From Bacteroidales bacterium UBA6828 (GTDB lineage: Bacteria; Bacteroidota; Bacteroidia; Bacteroidales; Paludibacteraceae), in contig DKEG01000060.1 in the NCBI GenBank assembly GCA_002452095.1, positions 11,086 to 75,085 on the forward strand: DNA of 64,000 nt, in the 5' to 3' direction. Positions 53,503-62,146 of this stretch are shown in pieces; within the stretch, counting starts at the first letter, position 1, and every line of letters starts with the position of its first letter. The notes beneath the pieces were generated by a model that searched no databases, was not told the DNA's origin, and saw only the letters and a program-made list of their open reading frames with translations. The translations under genes and the position numbers were made by a program.

Positions 53503-54813
53503 ATGAAACATCTACACATTTCTATTGCCTTTCTCTGTGCCGTTTCCCTTATGGGTTGCGGCGGCAGTACGGGCAAGACCGAACAGGGTATGGACAGCCA
53601 GACGGCAGAGCAGTATGCCGCTGTCAGCCAAACCGCACAGCAGACGCAGCAACTCCTTGACGACCTGCAAACAGACTGCCGCCACGGAAAGACATTGTCC
53701 GCCAAACAAATCACATCTCTATGCGCCCTTAACGAGCAGTTGGTATTCGACTACAACCCCGCCACACAGGACTCTGCCGCCAATGCGCAATGCAAGAACC
53801 TGCAACGGCAGATAGACGACCTGCACGACTCCGTTGAAGAGTTGGTGGAGACACAAACGCCCAATATCTTCGTTTCTGTCCATCGCAAACCGCAGGAACT
53901 GTTGGAAGCCACACAGAACTACCCTGTTTATCTGGAGCGCGGCGACCGGCTGCTATATCACATTGAGACAGAGAAGCCAGCAGATGTACGTATCTACAAT
54001 GCGGACAGCCACCAACTGCTCAAGACCTACACCGGTAAGACCCTTGTCCGAGATTCGGTCAATATCTCTTTCAGTGCCATCTATCTCGTGCAGGTTACGC
54101 CCAAGACACGCCAGTATGCCGGCATCAAGATAGGCTACAAGACGCAGGACGTGTCCCGCCTGGCGGGTACCAAGTCGGTGCGGGTGGACAGCGTGGACGC
54201 ACAGAAAGGCGACTTTCTGGCAGCCCCTATACGGGGTATCAAGATGACCAACCTCTTCGACGAGCCCCGCAAGTTCACCCTGCGCGGGCAACTGAAAGCC
54301 GCTTTCTCGGGCAGTTACCGTGCTATCGTGGCGTTGCAGGTGCCTGCAGGTGCCACCGACGTGCTGTACTCGCTGCGTATCTCCACCAACGAGGGCAACA
54401 AAAGCAGCGACGGCGATTTCTACGATGATATGGAGACCTCCTACCGCCGTATCAAGGTCTTGGGACTGCCCATCTATGAGAGCCATCGGGGCAGCGGACT
54501 GATTGCCACCCTGTTGGGCGAGAACGTGCCGCCGCGCGAGGAAGACGCGTACATCAACATGTATGTATTCTACAATGCGGCGCAGGCCAAGAAGTTCCAA
54601 GACGGCACCGAACCGTCCAAACTCAGTTACAGTGTGGACTATTCCACCATGGGCACGCAGTCGTGCAACGGTCGTATTCCCGCCAAAGGCTACAAGACCA
54701 TCTACCTCGGTTTCCTCAACGAGCGCATGCGCTACAACAACTATGTCTGGCTCGAAGCCCTCTCCGCCGTCCCCCACACCGAATACATCAAACCCGTCTT
54801 CAAGGCAAGATAA
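53503..54813 (+). CDS. Lipoprotein of unknown function
   Basis: The N-terminus MKHLHISIAFLCAVSLMGCG has a basic start, a hydrophobic core and the lipobox LMGC, so the mature protein (436 residues before processing) would be lipid-anchored at Cys19. A helical stretch (about 25-120) precedes a beta-rich body (YPVYLERGDRLLYHIETEK; GTKSVRVDSVDAQ). No known domain is recognised. Base use is again GC-rich, unlike the two or three genes before it. It probably works in the periplasm or outer membrane together with the OmpA-like protein of the same cluster. Confidence 0.7.
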   Translation: MKHLHISIAFLCAVSLMGCGGSTGKTEQGMDSQTAEQYAAVSQTAQQTQQLLDDLQTDCRHGKTLSAKQITSLCALNEQLVFDYNPATQDSAANAQCKNLQRQIDDLHDSVEELVETQTPNIFVSVHRKPQELLEATQNYPVYLERGDRLLYHIETEKPADVRIYNADSHQLLKTYTGKTLVRDSVNISFSAIYLVQVTPKTRQYAGIKIGYKTQDVSRLAGTKSVRVDSVDAQKGDFLAAPIRGIKMTNLFDEPRKFTLRGQLKAAFSGSYRAIVALQVPAGATDVLYSLRISTNEGNKSSDGDFYDDMETSYRRIKVLGLPIYESHRGSGLIATLLGENVPPREEDAYINMYVFYNAAQAKKFQDGTEPSKLSYSVDYSTMGTQSCNGRIPAKGYKTIYLGFLNERMRYNNYVWLEALSAVPHTEYIKPVFKAR

Positions 54814-54845
54814 TATATTATTAACCCAATAAACTCATAAACACA

Positions 54846-55208
54846 ATGGGACTGATTAACAGTATCAAAGACCACTTCACGAACGCCGAGTTCTCGGTGG
54901 CACCGCAGATGAAAGTAAAGAGCATCTGCAAAAGTTTCAAGGACACCTTCGGTTGCACACTCGCTATCTACAAGGGCGCACAACTCGCCGACCCCGAGAT
55001 GACGCTCAAGCAACTGAACAGCAGGACCACCAAAGACATCAAAACCCGCACCACCGAGGAAATCAAGATCAAAGCCTCGATGAAAGTGGGTGATGCCGAG
55101 AAACTCTTCGACACTGCCTACGGACTGAAAGTGCAAATCAAAGACCCCGCCGGCACCCGCTGCGTGGACAACAACCTCACCATCGGTCAAGCCGCACGAG
55201 GCGAATAA
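54846..55208 (+). CDS. Small conserved-type protein, paralogue of the gene at 50159
   Basis: The 120-residue protein shares with the 50159 product the run M-V-x-x-x-C-K-x-F-K (about residues 23-31), FGCTLAIYKGAQLADPE, and a closing beta region with TRCVDNNLTIGQAARGE. It has an extra N-terminal 20 residues and a Lys/Thr-rich insertion (TRTTEEIKIKASMKVG). No signal peptide. Two copies inside one 10-kb cluster imply a role tied to it. Confidence 0.75.
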   Translation: MGLINSIKDHFTNAEFSVAPQMKVKSICKSFKDTFGCTLAIYKGAQLADPEMTLKQLNSRTTKDIKTRTTEEIKIKASMKVGDAEKLFDTAYGLKVQIKDPAGTRCVDNNLTIGQAARGE

Positions 55209-55230
55209 AACCACTATACAGAACAGATAA

Positions 55231-55274
55231 CAATCCTCTTTCCTGTCAGTCTCCACTTGCGGGAAAGCGGGTTG
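55231..55274 (+). terminator. Terminator-like hairpin before the second channel gene
   Basis: CAATCCTCTTTCC (55231-55243) pairs with GGAAAGCGGGTTG (55262-55274) with one mismatch. The 3' arm is the same sequence as the 3' arm of the hairpin at 56134-56177. Confidence 0.65.
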
Positions 55275-55277
55275 CTA

Positions 55278-55309
55278 TTTGCGTATGTGCCACGAAAACA
55301 ATACCTTTG
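55278..55309 (+). promoter_or_regulatory. Promoter of the second channel gene
   Basis: TTTG (55278-55281), 20 bases, TACCTTTG (55302-55309). Start near 55316 and ATG at 55330, so the leader is about 15 bases. Confidence 0.8.
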
Positions 55310-55329
55310 TACAGCAATTAAACAAACCA

Positions 55330-56127
55330 ATGATGAAACAACTGATACGAAAAATCTTTCTTAATGAGCACATCATCCTGTGTGTCATTCTCATCAATGC
55401 GGCAATTATCTTTGCCCAAGAGAGCGGGGTGAACAGCCTTGCGCTGTCCGTTGCCGACCTTGTCTGCACGCTTGTCTTTGTCATTGAGATGATAGTGAAA
55501 CAAATGGAATATGGCATCAAGGGCTATTGGCGGGACGGGTGGAACCGGCTGGACGGCGTACTTGTTATCCTGTCTCTCCCGTCCGTGGTAGCATTCTTTA
55601 TGCCGGCAGGCATATTGGGTAACTTGTCCGTCCTGCTGGTGCTGAGGCTGCTGCGTGTACTGCGTTTCTTCCGTATCATCCATATATTCCCCAACTTTTC
55701 CAACATTGCCAGAAACTTCGGCAAAGCCCTACGCGACAGTTATGGTGTGTTTGCAGGCTTCTTGGTACTCATTCTCATCGTGGCACTGGTGTCGTGCGCA
55801 TTGTTCCGCGAAGCGGCACCCGAGTACTTTGCCTCCCCGATAGACAGCATCTACTCCATCTTCCGCATCTGTACGGGCGAGGGTTGGAACGAGATACCCG
55901 ACACCATCGCCGAGGGGTCAAGCATAGTTACCGCCCGTTGGGTACGCCTGTATTTCAGTCTGCTGCTGGTGATTTGCAGCATCATCGGTCTGTCGTTGGT
56001 CAACTCCATCTTTGTGGACGCCATGGTGAGCGACAACAACGACGACCTCGAGAAACAGGTCAAAGAACTCAACGCCAAGATAGACCAACTCCTATCCCAG
56101 CAAGTGAAACAACAACCACGGAAATAA
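55330..56127 (+). CDS. Voltage-gated-like cation channel subunit
   Basis: From ATG 55330 (or the adjacent ATG 55333; the longer frame starting at 55279 lies inside the promoter) come 265 residues with six membrane helices. The fourth has regularly spaced arginines (LVLRLLRVLRFFRIIHIF). The pore loop reads FRICTGEGWNEIPD, of the T-x-E-x-W form used by prokaryotic sodium channels and calcium channels rather than the potassium GYG form. A short coiled coil (DLEKQVKELNAKIDQLLSQQ) ends the protein, as in tetrameric bacterial sodium channels. It has its own promoter and is bracketed by near-identical hairpins. Confidence 0.88.
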   Translation: MMKQLIRKIFLNEHIILCVILINAAIIFAQESGVNSLALSVADLVCTLVFVIEMIVKQMEYGIKGYWRDGWNRLDGVLVILSLPSVVAFFMPAGILGNLSVLLVLRLLRVLRFFRIIHIFPNFSNIARNFGKALRDSYGVFAGFLVLILIVALVSCALFREAAPEYFASPIDSIYSIFRICTGEGWNEIPDTIAEGSSIVTARWVRLYFSLLLVICSIIGLSLVNSIFVDAMVSDNNDDLEKQVKELNAKIDQLLSQQVKQQPRK

Positions 56128-56133
56128 AAAAGC

Positions 56134-56177
56134 AACCCGCTTTCCTTGAAGTGATTACTTTTCAGGGAAAGCGGGTT
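56134..56177 (+). terminator. Intrinsic terminator of the second channel gene
   Basis: AACCCGCTTTCC (56134-56145) pairs perfectly with GGAAAGCGGGTT (56166-56177), followed by ATTTTAT. Confidence 0.8.
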
Positions 56178-56208
56178 ATTTTATGCATTACGTATTGCGC
56201 ATTATGCA

Positions 56209-56619
56209 TTATTCCGCACTGGTGTGGAAGAAGGGCTCAAAGAACTTGTCCACCGCCGTGCGGACGGCATCGTTGATGATAAAACTCTGCACCAGGGTGA
56301 TATTGTCGCCCTCTACGGCATAGCGTGAGGAGAGGAATATCGGGTAACTCTCCCCTTTCGACATATCGTTTGCCCAATGCAACGGTTGCAGATTTACCAC
56401 ATCATTCACGGCTTCCTCCGGCACATTGTGTCTTTCGAGCAGACTGCGGGGGCAGATATGGTCGATTACCCAACCGAAGTTATTGTTCTTGTCGCCGTAT
56501 TTGTCGCGTGTTATCCATGCGCCACACGCATCCTGTCGGAACTTGGCGGGATCATATCCTTCTATGATACGGCCTTTCTCCCAAACCACTTCAATAATGT
56601 CTTTGCTAAACTCTTGCAT
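56209..56619 (-). CDS. HNH nuclease-like protein
   Basis: This 136-residue protein has an HNH core: DHICPRS (about residues 53-59), then NLQPLHWAND and a Lys-x-Glu, the order of the His-Asn-His metal finger with HWAND replacing the usual xxCN. A start with several acidic and aromatic residues precedes it. The length fits a free-standing HNH domain. It is on the minus strand and converges on the channel gene with 81 bases between stops. No transposon or intron sequence is seen near it, and the target is unknown. Confidence 0.7.
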   Translation of the reverse strand: MQEFSKDIIEVVWEKGRIIEGYDPAKFRQDACGAWITRDKYGDKNNNFGWVIDHICPRSLLERHNVPEEAVNDVVNLQPLHWANDMSKGESYPIFLSSRYAVEGDNITLVQSFIINDAVRTAVDKFFEPFFHTSAE

Positions 56620-56848
56620 ACGGTTAAGTTTTTAATGAATTAAACATTCAATGGTCATTAGACGAAGCACTTTGTCTTCCGGTGCAAAAGTAGGTTAAAG
56701 ATATGACATATACAAATTTCTCCACCTGTTTTGTGTTCTTTTTTACAATTTGCCAATTCTAAGTGGCATTTTTCCGCTTGCCCGCTAAGTAACCCGATAG
56801 AATGTAAAATCATACAGGATATGCTTTACCTGCGCCGTGATACCAATT

Positions 56849-56870
56849 ACGTAGAAAAGACGTAGAAAAG
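56849..56870. repeat. Two perfect 11-bp units, ACGTAGAAAAG
   Basis: Two identical adjacent copies; near-identical units occur three times at 34884-34916. Confidence 0.85.
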
Positions 56871-57040
56871 TGAAGCGTAAGGCGGATGTGCATAGCACAT
56901 TGAGCACCGAAGCGACACGGAATAATCGTTCGAGCCTACGGCGAGATAAGAAGCCCTGTGGGCTGAGTAGAACTCCTTATTAGAAAGAATTGGAATTTAT
57001 AAGATGTGTACTGCCGGGTAAACGCCCTATAAGCACCCTT

Positions 57041-57062
57041 CTCGTTGCCGTCTCGTTGCCGT
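57041..57062. repeat. Two perfect 11-bp units, CTCGTTGCCGT
   Basis: Two identical adjacent copies; a diverged pair lies at 25146-25167 within a longer shared block. Confidence 0.85.
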
Positions 57063-57116
57063 AATTTTGTATTACGGTGAATACGGAAAAGAGCATTACG
57101 CATTAACGGTTTCCCC

Positions 57117-57147
57117 TTGTGTATATCGGAAATAAGTTGTAACTTTG
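57117..57147 (+). promoter_or_regulatory. Promoter of dxs
   Basis: TTG (57117-57119), 20 bases, TAACTTTG (57140-57147). It places the start near 57153 and the ATG at 57165. Confidence 0.8.
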
Positions 57148-57164
57148 CGGACTTTAATCATTAT

Positions 57165-59063
57165 ATGGCAGAAACAACCAAACATAGCAACACATACCCC
57201 TACTTAAGCAAGATAGACTCGCCTGCGGACTTGAAAAAACTCCCCCTTGAAGCCCTACCCGCAGTATGCGATGAGTTGCGCCGTTTTATCATAGAGGAAC
57301 TGAGCCACAATCCCGGGCATCTGGCTTCGTCGTTGGGCAGTATCGAACTGACCGTTGCGCTCCATTACGTATTCAATACCCCGTCGGACAAATTGGTATG
57401 GGACGTGGGGCATCAGGCATACGCCCACAAGATACTGACGGGTCGGCGCGACCGTTTCCATACCAACCGTCAGTTCAAAGGGCTTGCCCCCTTCCCCACC
57501 CCTTCGGAAAGCGAATACGATGCGTTTGTGGCAGGGCATGCGAGCAATTCTATCTCGGCGGCACTGGGTATCGACATCGCTGCCGGTATAAAGCACGAGT
57601 ACAAGAACGTGGTGGCAATCATCGGCGACGGGGCAATGACGGGAGGACTGGCTTTCGAGGGGCTGAACAATACCTCGATGGACAAGAACAACCTGCTCAT
57701 TATCCTCAATGACAACAATATGGCGATAGACCCTATCCACGGCGGTTTCACCCAGTATCTGCTCGACCTGACCACCAGTGCCCGCTACAACAAATGGCGT
57801 TGGAACCTGTACCGTCTGGCTGCGAAACTGCACCTCATTGATGACAAAAAGAAGCAGCGTGTCTTGCGGCAGGGCAACAGCCTAAAAGCCATCCTGTCGC
57901 GCCAACCGAGCAATATATTCCAAGGACTGAACATCCGCTATTTCGGACCTGCCGACGGGCATGACGTCATCTCGCTGGTGCGTATCCTCTCCGAGATAAA
58001 GAATCACCGAGGTCCGAAGGTGCTGCATATCATTACCAAGAAAGGCAAAGGTTATGCCCCTGCGGAGAACGACCAGACCGTCTGGCATGCTCCCGGCGAG
58101 TTCAATGCCGCTACGGGAGAACGCACGCCCAAGGCGCAAGCCGCAGCCCCGCTTTGGCAGGACGTATTCGGCGAACAACTGCTGGCTCTCGCCAAGCAAA
58201 ACGAAGCGATAGTGGGCGTTACACCGGCAATGCCGAGCGGCTGCTCAATGACGATTATGCAGAGAGAGTTGCCCTCGCGGGTGTTTGATGTGGGTATCGC
58301 CGAGGGGCATGCCGTTACTTTCTCGGCGGGTATGGCGAAAGAGGGACTGCTGCCGTACTGCAATATCTACTCGTCGTTTATGCAACGGGCTTATGACAAC
58401 ATCATCCACGATGTGGCGTTGCCCAACCTGCACATAGTGCTGTGCATCGACCGTGCGGGCATTGTCGGCAACGACGGTGCCACCCACCACGGACTATTGG
58501 ATATGGCGTACTTGCGCCCCGTGCCGAACATCTCCATTTGCGCCCCGCGTGTGGCTGAAGATCTGCGCGAGATGATGACGCTTGCGCAGAACCTGACCGG
58601 TCCGGTGGCTATCCGTTACCCCCGCGGCAGGAGCGTTCTCGAAGAGCGGCATACGCCCGTGGAATACGGCAAAGGTATCTGCCTGCAAGAGGGCAAAGAG
58701 ACGGCTGTGCTGTCGATTGGCACCATAGGCAATACCGTTGAAGCCGCCTTGCAGAGTCTGCCTAACGGTGGAGAGATCGGGCATTACGATATGCGCTGGC
58801 TCAAGCCGCTTGACGAGGAGTTGCTCACTGCCGTGGCAGAGCGGTACCGGACTATCATCACCGCCGAGGACGGAATGGTGAGCGGCGGACTGGGTTCGGC
58901 GGTATTGGAATGGATGGCTGACCACGGCTACTCGCCGCGTATTGTCCGCATCGGTGTACACGACCAATTCGTGGAGCACGGCAGTACCGCCGAACTCAAC
59001 CATATGCTGGGTCTTGATGCCGAGGGGATTGCGAAGACGATAAGCGGGAATTGCCATTCATAA
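57165..59063 (+). CDS. dxs: 1-deoxy-D-xylulose-5-phosphate synthase
   Basis: DXS condenses pyruvate and glyceraldehyde-3-phosphate to start the MEP isoprenoid pathway in the cytoplasm, using thiamine diphosphate. The ATG at 57165 is chosen because the promoter lies over the upstream in-frame codons; the product is 632 residues, normal for DXS. Motifs: GHQAYAHKILTGRRD, the diphosphate site GDGAMTGGLAFEGLNN, NDNNMAID, the transketolase segment IAEGHAVTFSAGMA and DRAGIVGNDGATHHG. The closing part (EDGMVSGGLGSAVLEW) is the C-terminal transketolase domain. trkA follows 27 bases later. Confidence 0.97.
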   Translation: MAETTKHSNTYPYLSKIDSPADLKKLPLEALPAVCDELRRFIIEELSHNPGHLASSLGSIELTVALHYVFNTPSDKLVWDVGHQAYAHKILTGRRDRFHTNRQFKGLAPFPTPSESEYDAFVAGHASNSISAALGIDIAAGIKHEYKNVVAIIGDGAMTGGLAFEGLNNTSMDKNNLLIILNDNNMAIDPIHGGFTQYLLDLTTSARYNKWRWNLYRLAAKLHLIDDKKKQRVLRQGNSLKAILSRQPSNIFQGLNIRYFGPADGHDVISLVRILSEIKNHRGPKVLHIITKKGKGYAPAENDQTVWHAPGEFNAATGERTPKAQAAAPLWQDVFGEQLLALAKQNEAIVGVTPAMPSGCSMTIMQRELPSRVFDVGIAEGHAVTFSAGMAKEGLLPYCNIYSSFMQRAYDNIIHDVALPNLHIVLCIDRAGIVGNDGATHHGLLDMAYLRPVPNISICAPRVAEDLREMMTLAQNLTGPVAIRYPRGRSVLEERHTPVEYGKGICLQEGKETAVLSIGTIGNTVEAALQSLPNGGEIGHYDMRWLKPLDEELLTAVAERYRTIITAEDGMVSGGLGSAVLEWMADHGYSPRIVRIGVHDQFVEHGSTAELNHMLGLDAEGIAKTISGNCHS

Positions 59064-59090
59064 TTCATAATTCATAATTCATAATTAACT

Positions 59091-60428
59091 ATGCGTGTTA
59101 TCATTGCCGGTGCAGGAGAGGTGGGTACCCACTTGGCAAAACTCCTGTCGCAAGAGGATATGGAGATCAGTCTGATGGACGAGAACCGGGAGCGGCTCGG
59201 TCTGCTGGACGCCAACTATGATATGCTGACCAAAGTTGGCAGCCCTACCTCTATCCACGATTTGCAGGACATCGGAGTGAAGAATGTGGACTTGTTTATC
59301 TCCGTTACCCCCCACGAGACGGAAAACATCACCTCCTGCCTGATAGCCAACCGGTTGGGAGCAAAGCGCACTTTGGCACGGATAGACAACTACGAATACT
59401 TGCTCCCCGAAAACCGCAAGTTTTTCGAAGATATGGGTCTTAACCACCTCATCTACCCCGAGGTGCTGGCAGCCAACGAGATAGAGGAGTCGCTGCGCAC
59501 CAACTGGATGCGCTTCCATCTGTCGCTCTGCGACGGGGCGTTGGAACTATGCGTTGTCAAAGTACGGGAGGGGGCAGCCGTGGTGAACAAGACTTTCAGT
59601 TCGGGTATTTACAACCATGGGCGGTTTCGTATAGTGGCGATCAAGCGGGAGAGCGAGACGATCATTCCGCGCGGTAGCGACCAAGTGCTGGCAGGCGATG
59701 TGGTCTATGTAGTCTGCAATGCGGAAGAAATGGATTTTCTGCGCGAGCAACTCGGGAAGAAAAGGGGGGAGATAAAGAATGTGATATTCTTCGGCGGTTC
59801 TCGTATCGCCCGCAAAGCGGCTTTGGCACTTACGGAGAAAGACCTGAATATCAAGATACTGGAGAAGAACAGGGACGTATGCGACCTCTTGTCGGACAAA
59901 CTGCCACAGGCATTGATTATCAATGCGGACGGGTCGGATATGTCTGTGCTCAAAGAGGAGGGCATACAGGACGCCGACGCGTTTGTGGCAGTAACGGAGA
60001 GCAGCGAGGCGAACATCTTTGCCTGCCTTGCCGCCAAGCGTTTCGGTGTAGGCAAGACCATCGCCGAGGTGGAGAATATCGACTATATCCCTATGGCGGA
60101 GGCACTCGACATCGGTACGGTGCTCAACAAAAAGACCATTGCCGCCTCGTACATCTACCAGATGCTGCTCGATGCCAGTGTGCTGAACATTCACAACCTG
60201 ACGAGTGCGGATGCAGAGATAGTGGTATTTATAGCCAAAGAGGGCAGCCGTATCACGCATAGCAAGATACGCGACATGCAACTGCCCGAAGATACCAATA
60301 TAGGTGCCATCGTCCGTGCCGGCGAGGGCGTATTGGTGAACGGCGAGACACAAATCATAACCAATGACCAGGTGGTAGTATTCTGCAAGAAGCACGTCTT
60401 GCGCCATCTGGAACGATTCTTCAAATAA
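59091..60428 (+). CDS. trkA: Trk potassium uptake regulatory protein TrkA
   Basis: TrkA is the cytoplasmic NAD(H)-binding regulator of TrkH. The 445 residues show two RCK halves: the first opens IIAGAGEVGTHLAKLLSQED (residues 3-22) and the second VIFFGGSRIARKAALAL near 230, each followed by a TrkA-C segment (KVREGAAVVNKTFSSG; FIAKEGSRITHSKIRDM). Length is typical. The gap to trkH is three bases, so they are co-translated. A short AT repeat (ATTCATA in tandem) lies between dxs and trkA. Confidence 0.95.
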   Translation: MRVIIAGAGEVGTHLAKLLSQEDMEISLMDENRERLGLLDANYDMLTKVGSPTSIHDLQDIGVKNVDLFISVTPHETENITSCLIANRLGAKRTLARIDNYEYLLPENRKFFEDMGLNHLIYPEVLAANEIEESLRTNWMRFHLSLCDGALELCVVKVREGAAVVNKTFSSGIYNHGRFRIVAIKRESETIIPRGSDQVLAGDVVYVVCNAEEMDFLREQLGKKRGEIKNVIFFGGSRIARKAALALTEKDLNIKILEKNRDVCDLLSDKLPQALIINADGSDMSVLKEEGIQDADAFVAVTESSEANIFACLAAKRFGVGKTIAEVENIDYIPMAEALDIGTVLNKKTIAASYIYQMLLDASVLNIHNLTSADAEIVVFIAKEGSRITHSKIRDMQLPEDTNIGAIVRAGEGVLVNGETQIITNDQVVVFCKKHVLRHLERFFK

Positions 60429-60431
60429 GTT

Positions 60432-61934
60432 ATGACCCGCACATTCAATTGGCGATTAGTATTCAAGACGATGGGAGTGCTGCTCTGTCTGGAGGCACTC
60501 TTTATGCTGGTGCCCACCTTTACATCATGGGGCTTCGGCGATCCGGATACGGGTGCATTCCTAGTATCTACGCTTATTACGCTACTGGGCGGCGTGCTGC
60601 TATGTATCTGCGGGCGCGATGCCGCCAAACATGTAGGAGAACGCGAGGGCTATTTTATTGTCGCCACCGTATGGATAGTCTATTCCGTCTTCGGTATGCT
60701 CCCATTCTGGCTAAGCGGGGCAATGACCACCGTTACCGACTGCTGGTTTGAGACGATGTCGGGTTTCACCACCACGGGCGCAACCGTAATACCGGATGTA
60801 GAAACAATGACCCACGGCATATTGCTATGGCGTGCTATGACCCATTGGATTGGCGGTATGGGGATTATTGTGCTGAGCGTGGCGATACTGCCGATGTTCG
60901 GATTGGGCGGTATGCAGTTGTACGCCGCAGAAGTTACGGGGGTGAGCTACGAGAAACTCTCTCCGCGTATAGCCGATACAGCCAAACATATGTGGGGAAT
61001 GTATATACTTCTGACGCTGGCGGAAACCGGTATCTTGTGGCTGCTCGGAATGGACGGATTTGACTCGGTGTGCCACTCGATGTCCACCATAGCAACCGGC
61101 GGGTTCTCAACCAAGAATGCCAGCATCATCAACTACTCGCCTGCCATCCAGTACACCATCACCCTGTTCATGTTTCTCTCGGGAATCAATTTCACACAAC
61201 TCATATTCCTGTTCCGCGGAAAACCGTCGCGCCTGCTGCACGACGAAGAGACCCAATGGTATGCCGGCGCGGTGGCATTATGCATCATAGTGCTAGGTAC
61301 GGGATTATTCTTGCACTACAATTTTATTGAACCAATCCCCAATCAGTTTATCGTAGATGCAGACTTCTTTGCAGATGCGGAACGGGCTTTCCGTAAGAGT
61401 GCCTTTACTGTGGTGTCAGCCATAACCACCACGGGCTTTGCGGCGAGCGACTATATGACTTGGCCTAAACTGTTTTGGGCGATGGTCTTCTTTATGATGT
61501 TCACCGGAGCCTCATCGGGCAGTACGTGCGGCGGTATCAAATGGGTGCGAATAGGTATCTTTGCCAAGAGTGCCACCACAGAACTAAAACGCCGCATTCA
61601 CCCCAATGCCGTGTTGCCGGTACGTTTCAACGGGCATACGGTTTCGGAACAGACCATCAGTAATGTGATGGCATTTATGTTCTTCTACATTATGATTATC
61701 GTGCTAGCCGTGCTTATATTCTGCGCTACGGGCGTACCTTTTGACGAGTCCATCGGCACGGCGGTATCGGGTATCGGCAATGTAGGCGTGAGTATCGGCA
61801 GTTTCGGTCCAGCAGGTACATACGCCGCTTTCCCTGTTATTGCCAAGTGGACAATGACTCTGGTAATGCTTATCGGTCGTCTTGAGATTTTCACCGTGCT
61901 GTTGCTCTTTACCAAAGCCCTCTGGCAGAAATAA
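60432..61934 (+). CDS. trkH: Trk potassium uptake transmembrane protein TrkH
   Basis: TrkH forms the potassium-conducting pore in the inner membrane with TrkA. The 500 residues have about ten membrane helices and the pore repeats of the SKT family: TTTGATVI near residue 115, STIATGGFS near 218, ITTTGFAAS near 335, and SGIGNVGVSIGSFG near 450, each holding the Gly of a filter half. Its codon context (overlapping spacing with trkA) and length are as expected. About 1 kb of repeat-rich DNA follows. Confidence 0.95.
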   Translation: MTRTFNWRLVFKTMGVLLCLEALFMLVPTFTSWGFGDPDTGAFLVSTLITLLGGVLLCICGRDAAKHVGEREGYFIVATVWIVYSVFGMLPFWLSGAMTTVTDCWFETMSGFTTTGATVIPDVETMTHGILLWRAMTHWIGGMGIIVLSVAILPMFGLGGMQLYAAEVTGVSYEKLSPRIADTAKHMWGMYILLTLAETGILWLLGMDGFDSVCHSMSTIATGGFSTKNASIINYSPAIQYTITLFMFLSGINFTQLIFLFRGKPSRLLHDEETQWYAGAVALCIIVLGTGLFLHYNFIEPIPNQFIVDADFFADAERAFRKSAFTVVSAITTTGFAASDYMTWPKLFWAMVFFMMFTGASSGSTCGGIKWVRIGIFAKSATTELKRRIHPNAVLPVRFNGHTVSEQTISNVMAFMFFYIMIIVLAVLIFCATGVPFDESIGTAVSGIGNVGVSIGSFGPAGTYAAFPVIAKWTMTLVMLIGRLEIFTVLLLFTKALWQK

Positions 61935-62091
61935 GGGTGATTATATATAACGTGAGTTCGAGATAACGAAAACTTATAAAATAAAACTTGCAAAAGTTAC
62001 TGTGCTTGGAAAACAAATACACGAAAAATCAAATATATTCCAAAATACGGCAGGTCAACAACATTCAACAGTTATCTTGTATCCTCAGCGA

Positions 62092-62146
62092 AATCACCTA
62101 CTAATCACCTACTAATCACCTACTAATCACCTACTAATCACCTACT
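62092..62146. repeat. Five perfect tandem copies of an 11-bp unit, AATCACCTACT
   Basis: Five identical units without spacers. The imperfect five-unit array at 10732-10786 has the same core, AATCACC. Confidence 0.95.

Larger units (their letters stand above)
56620..57113. other. Intergenic stretch with repeats, no gene seen
   Basis: Two 11-bp repeats (56849-56870, 57041-57062) and small hairpins such as TGTGC/GCACA and AGCCC/GGGCT (near 56885-56970) are present. A word block starting GGGTAAACGCCCTA (57016) repeats the one before the gene at 25296. No frame looks coding. A second TAnnTTTG (57062-57069) overlaps the repeat but has no TTG at the right distance. Confidence 0.55.

Noticed and set aside
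62092..62146. CRISPR array
   Set aside because: Units are 11 bp and adjoin without spacers, and there are no cas genes.
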